From NCBI GenBank assembly GCA_002315765.1, contig DCIE01000009.1, forward strand, positions 1 through 8,041: DNA of 8,041 bases, read 5' to 3'. The DNA is from Ruminococcaceae bacterium UBA1734. Its GTDB lineage: Bacteria > Bacillota > Clostridia > Oscillospirales > Acutalibacteraceae. Shown here piece after piece: positions 5,691 through 8,041 of this stretch; position 1 is the first letter of the stretch, and the number at the start of each line of letters is the position of its first letter. The position numbers and the translations under genes are program-made. The notes beneath the pieces were generated by a model. That model was not told the DNA's origin and made no database searches. It was given only the letters and a program-made list of their open reading frames with translations.

Positions 5691-7073
5691 ATGCGTAATT
5701 TTTGGAATTTTCCCGAGGAATACGGTGATAATACCGCATTGATTTCCGAGCAGGAAACGGTCAGTTACAGACAACTTTCGGAAATCGCCGACTGTATAAC
5801 CGCAGAAATACCGGAAAGGTCGTTCGTTTTTCTAATTTGCCGAAATCGGATTGCCGCAATAGCCGGATATATTGCCTTTCTGAGAAAGCGGATTGTTGCG
5901 GTTCTTCTGAATCCTTCGATTGACCATTCGCTATATGAAAATCTGAGGCATATCTATCAGCCACAGTTTATATGGTGTCCGAATAGCTTTTCAAACGAAG
6001 AAAGTATCTATTCCTACGGCGGTTATAAGCTGATTTCAACCGGAAGCGACCGTCCGCAAACAGATGATGAGCTGGCGGTATTGGTTACCACATCAGGAAG
6101 TACAGGCAGTCCGAAGCTTGTGCGACTGTCTTATCGGAATTTGCAGGCTAATACGGAATCCATTGTTGAATTTCTCGGCATTCAAAAAAAAGACAGGGCC
6201 ATTACAACCCTTCCTATGAGTTATGTCTATGGTCTTTCCATCATACAGACACATCTTATGGCAGGTGCCGGCATAATCGTAACCGAAAAAACATTCTTTG
6301 ACATTAGATTTTGGAGTCTTTTCAAAAAAACAGGTGCAACCACATTCGGTGCCATTCCCTATCTTTACAGTATGCTGGATATGCTGCATTTTCTTCAAAT
6401 GGATTTGCCGTCTCTACGCTATATCACGCAGGCAGGCGGAAACATCGGAAAAGAACTGCATGAACGGTTCGGCAAAGAAATGCTTGATAAGGGAAAGAAA
6501 TTTATCGTTATGTACGGTGCAACCGAAGCTACGGCAAGAATGAGTTATGTTCCCGCAGAAGTGGCGGCAGAAAAGGCAGGAAGCATCGGCATTGCCATTC
6601 CCGGTGGCAGATTTGAATTGATTGATACCGACGGCAATGTCATTTCAGAAAACGACCGAGTCGGTGAACTTATATACTACGGTCCGAATGTAATGCAGGG
6701 ATATGCACAAAATCGGGAGGAACTCGGCAAAGGCAACGAACTGCACGGCCGACTTGAAACCGGCGATCTGGCAAAAAGAGATTCCGACGGATTTTACTAT
6801 ATTGTCGGTCGAAAAAACAGATTTATCAAAATACTCGGAAATCGGATAAATCTTGCGGAAGCAGAGGAACTATTGAATGAAAACGGCTATGAAGTCGCTT
6901 GTGTCGGTGAAGATGACAGTATGTGTATCTACACGACATCGGAAAATCATTCGGAGATTGTTGATTATATCAGCAGGAAAACCGGTTTGCCCCCGATGGT
7001 ATTCAAGGTAGTTACCACCCATTCAATACCGCGTAGTCAGGCAGGAAAAATTCTGTATTCGGAATTGCCGTAA
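5691..7073 (+). CDS. AMP-forming acyl ligase that probably loads the carrier protein (DltA-like role)
   Basis: The 460-residue protein belongs to the ANL superfamily. Visible core motifs are TTSGSTGSPK (133-142, phosphate loop), PMSYVYGLS (175-183, A4 region), YGATEATARM (275-284, A5), ETGDL with D359 (A7, ribose contact), GRKNRFIKILG (373-383, A8 hinge, R374) and the C-terminal SQAGK with catalytic Lys453. Both subdomains are complete. The enzyme should adenylate a carboxylic acid and transfer it to the phosphopantetheine of the ACP encoded upstream. Unlike DltA, the A4 region has no aspartate to hold an amino group, so an ordinary or hydroxylated acyl substrate is more likely than D-alanine. 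The protein is somewhat shorter than DltA (about 500 residues). AGGAGGG at 5678-5684, overlapping the MBOAT stop region, lies 6 nt before the ATG. It is the last gene of the tight cluster. Confidence 0.88.
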   Translation: MRNFWNFPEEYGDNTALISEQETVSYRQLSEIADCITAEIPERSFVFLICRNRIAAIAGYIAFLRKRIVAVLLNPSIDHSLYENLRHIYQPQFIWCPNSFSNEESIYSYGGYKLISTGSDRPQTDDELAVLVTTSGSTGSPKLVRLSYRNLQANTESIVEFLGIQKKDRAITTLPMSYVYGLSIIQTHLMAGAGIIVTEKTFFDIRFWSLFKKTGATTFGAIPYLYSMLDMLHFLQMDLPSLRYITQAGGNIGKELHERFGKEMLDKGKKFIVMYGATEATARMSYVPAEVAAEKAGSIGIAIPGGRFELIDTDGNVISENDRVGELIYYGPNVMQGYAQNREELGKGNELHGRLETGDLAKRDSDGFYYIVGRKNRFIKILGNRINLAEAEELLNENGYEVACVGEDDSMCIYTTSENHSEIVDYISRKTGLPPMVFKVVTTHSIPRSQAGKILYSELP

Positions 7074-7129
7074 AATCATAGCATAAAGAATAACGCATCA
7101 CAATCGTATTCAAAAAGATATGTTCCGAA

Positions 7130-7158
7130 TTTTGCGTAAACTCTGAAATTATGCGAAA
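7130..7158. repeat. Inverted repeat between operon and small transporter gene
   Basis: TTTTGCGTAA (7130-7139) can pair with TTATGCGAAA (7149-7158), giving a 10-bp stem with two G-T wobbles around a 9-nt loop. On the plus strand it is followed by an A-run rather than a T-run, so it is not a classical intrinsic terminator. It is the only notable structure in the 162-bp spacer 7074-7235 and may be an operator, an RNA-stabilising 3' hairpin of the operon, or a weak terminator. Confidence 0.35.
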
Positions 7159-7235
7159 AAACACTTTTATACATAGTTTATAAAACGGGTGGGCACCTAA
7201 CGACATTCAAGCCTATATTTTTCGGAGGTAATAAA

Positions 7236-7670
7236 ATGTTTGCTTATATTTGGCCAATCGGCTTGGTTGTTTTATCTAATGTTATTTATCATATCTGCGC
7301 TAAATCTTTACCCGACAATGTTGACCCCTTCGCTTCCCTATCTATTACATATCTTATTGCTGCGGCGATTTGTGTTGTTTTGTACTTTGTTTTAGGAAAA
7401 AGCGGTCATAACATTTTAGTTGAATACCAAAAACTAAATTGGGCAACAATAATTATGGGTGTTGTAATTATCGGCTTAGAGGTTGGATTTATATTTTGTT
7501 ACAAAGCCGGATGGCAAGTCAGTATGGCATCAATAGTCCAAAGCGCCTTTCTTGCGATAATACTTATTGTTGTCGGTTACCTCTTCTTTAAGGAAGCGAT
7601 AACATTTAATAAATTTTTAGGTGTTATAATTTGCTTGGCGGGACTTACCGTAATAAATTGGAAAAATTAG
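7236..7670 (+). CDS. Small half-size EamA/DMT-family transporter
   Basis: The 144-residue protein has about five membrane helices (approx. residues 2-22, 33-54, 68-90, 95-118, 126-142) and few polar residues. This is half of a typical 10-helix EamA protein and slightly longer than 4-helix SMR proteins. The motif FFKEAITFNKFLGVIICLAGLT, given here in parts as FFKEAI and KFLGVIICLAGL, is the usual end of an EamA repeat, where a charged turn precedes the last helix. Such proteins normally work as dimers. The start ATG follows GGAGG (7224-7228) by 7 nt. Leucines are often coded by TTA, in contrast to the CTT/CTG/TTG-rich operon upstream, suggesting a different origin. It is 162 bp downstream of the ligase gene, so it need not be in the same transcript. 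The substrate is unknown. Its 3' end overlaps the antisense frame of the mobile-element fragment. Confidence 0.75.
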   Translation: MFAYIWPIGLVVLSNVIYHICAKSLPDNVDPFASLSITYLIAAAICVVLYFVLGKSGHNILVEYQKLNWATIIMGVVIIGLEVGFIFCYKAGWQVSMASIVQSAFLAIILIVVGYLFFKEAITFNKFLGVIICLAGLTVINWKN

Positions 7671-8041
7671 AAATTTATACCGTATCTGCTCCATCAGCCT
7701 GGAGGAATAGCGAGTATCGTCATTAAATTTGGAATCATCTTCCGAAAAGTTTTTGTTGCTTTTTTCTGTGGAAGTGGATATACTATTAGTAGAAGACATC
7801 TCATTTCTTTGGCTTCCTGCATTTTGCATAGCCGAACGAGGTGTCTTTCTTTTTAGTTCAAAATCAGTTTTTTCAAAATCAACCACATCATACAAAACCA
7901 TATTTTGACTGTTAGTGAACCCGATAATAACCTGTGCAGAATAATCATTTTCGCCAACACGAATTAAAACATCGCCACGGGCAAACTCTTTTATGTTGTC
8001 GCTTCGACTATGCTTCAAATCCTCATTTACATTTGCACCTT
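7617..8041 (-). CDS. C-terminal piece of a large mobile-element polyvalent protein, truncated (partial)
   Basis: On the minus strand a frame is open from the right edge (its first complete codons read GANVNEDLKHSRS) to a TAA at 7617-7619. The TTG at 8018 is therefore not a credible start; the gene begins outside the window. A folded segment (ARGDVLIRVGENDYSAQVII and VLYDVVDF) is followed by a Ser/Asn/Lys-rich linker (MSSTNSISTSTEKSNKNFS). From memory, this combination resembles stretches near the C-termini or linkers of giant polyvalent, MuF/PBECR-toxin-like proteins on integrative elements of gut Clostridia. After TRYSSR the frame loses that character, and its last 17 residues are antisense to the end of the transporter gene. 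The protein therefore looks cut at about 7680-7700 rather than naturally ended. It is probably a remnant; exact domain identity is uncertain. Confidence 0.55.
   Translation of the reverse strand, partial: GANVNEDLKHSRSDNIKEFARGDVLIRVGENDYSAQVIIGFTNSQNMVLYDVVDFEKTDFELKRKTPRSAMQNAGSQRNEMSSTNSISTSTEKSNKNFSEDDSKFNDDTRYSSRLMEQIRYKFLIFPIYYGKSRQANYNT

Noticed and set aside
5691..7073. Naming the ligase dltA and the cluster a canonical dlt operon
   Set aside because: Gene order differs, the D component is DHHW/AlgJ-like, and the amino-binding aspartate of DltA is absent, so specific dlt names would overstate the evidence.
7143..7184. Promoter for the small transporter (TATACA at 7168 or TATAAA at 7179)
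   Set aside because: The -10-like hexamers are fair, but no -35 fits at 16-18 bp. The best candidate, CTGAAA, is at 19 bp and overlaps the inverted repeat.
1..8041. CRISPR arrays, tRNA or rRNA genes, complete insertion sequences
   Set aside because: No regularly spaced repeats, cloverleaf-like sequences, rRNA motifs or transposase-like ORFs were seen on either strand.

Overview
The window looks like accessory DNA from a low-to-moderate GC Gram-positive anaerobe, most likely a gut Clostridia/Lachnospiraceae-type Firmicute. The basis is codon usage, purine-rich Shine-Dalgarno sites, a sigma-A-like promoter, and a truncated gene at the right edge that resembles the giant polyvalent proteins of Clostridia mobile elements. 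No sequence search was run, so the organism is an inference.

Layout. Bases 1-84 are the tail of an unidentified plus-strand gene. Bases 85-476 are non-coding leader with palindromes, a cluster of TCGA-containing boxes, a good promoter (297-325) and a possible 26-codon leader ORF (383-463). Bases 477-7073 hold six plus-strand genes, apparently one operon: a 10-helix DMT/EamA-like membrane protein; a sugar-transfer-type ATP-grasp enzyme; an acyl carrier protein; a DHHW-family (AlgJ/AlgX-like) membrane-anchored protein; an AlgI/DltB-like MBOAT acyltransferase; and an AMP-forming acyl/aminoacyl ligase. Gaps between the last five genes are 11-22 bp. After a 162-bp spacer comes a separate small 5-helix half-EamA transporter (7236-7670), visibly richer in A/T. 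The right end (7617-8041, minus strand) is the C-terminal piece of a large mobile-element protein. Its last codons read through the 3' end of the transporter gene, which suggests a recombination junction near 7680-7700.

How the genes work together (inference from families). The ligase, carrier protein, MBOAT and DHHW genes are functional counterparts of DltA, DltC, DltB and DltD. The ligase would activate a carboxylic acid and load it on the carrier protein. The MBOAT protein would pass the acyl group across the membrane, and the DHHW protein would take part in transfer to hydroxyls of a surface polymer. The gene order (C-D-B-A) is not the classical dltABCD order. The D component is AlgJ/AlgX-like, and the ligase lacks the aspartate that holds the D-alanine amino group in DltA, so the acyl group is probably not D-alanine. 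The ATP-grasp enzyme and the large DMT protein are extra parts that may make or move a precursor. The window has no glycosyltransferase, polymerase or phosphopantetheinyl transferase, so the polymer and holo-carrier formation must be supplied elsewhere.
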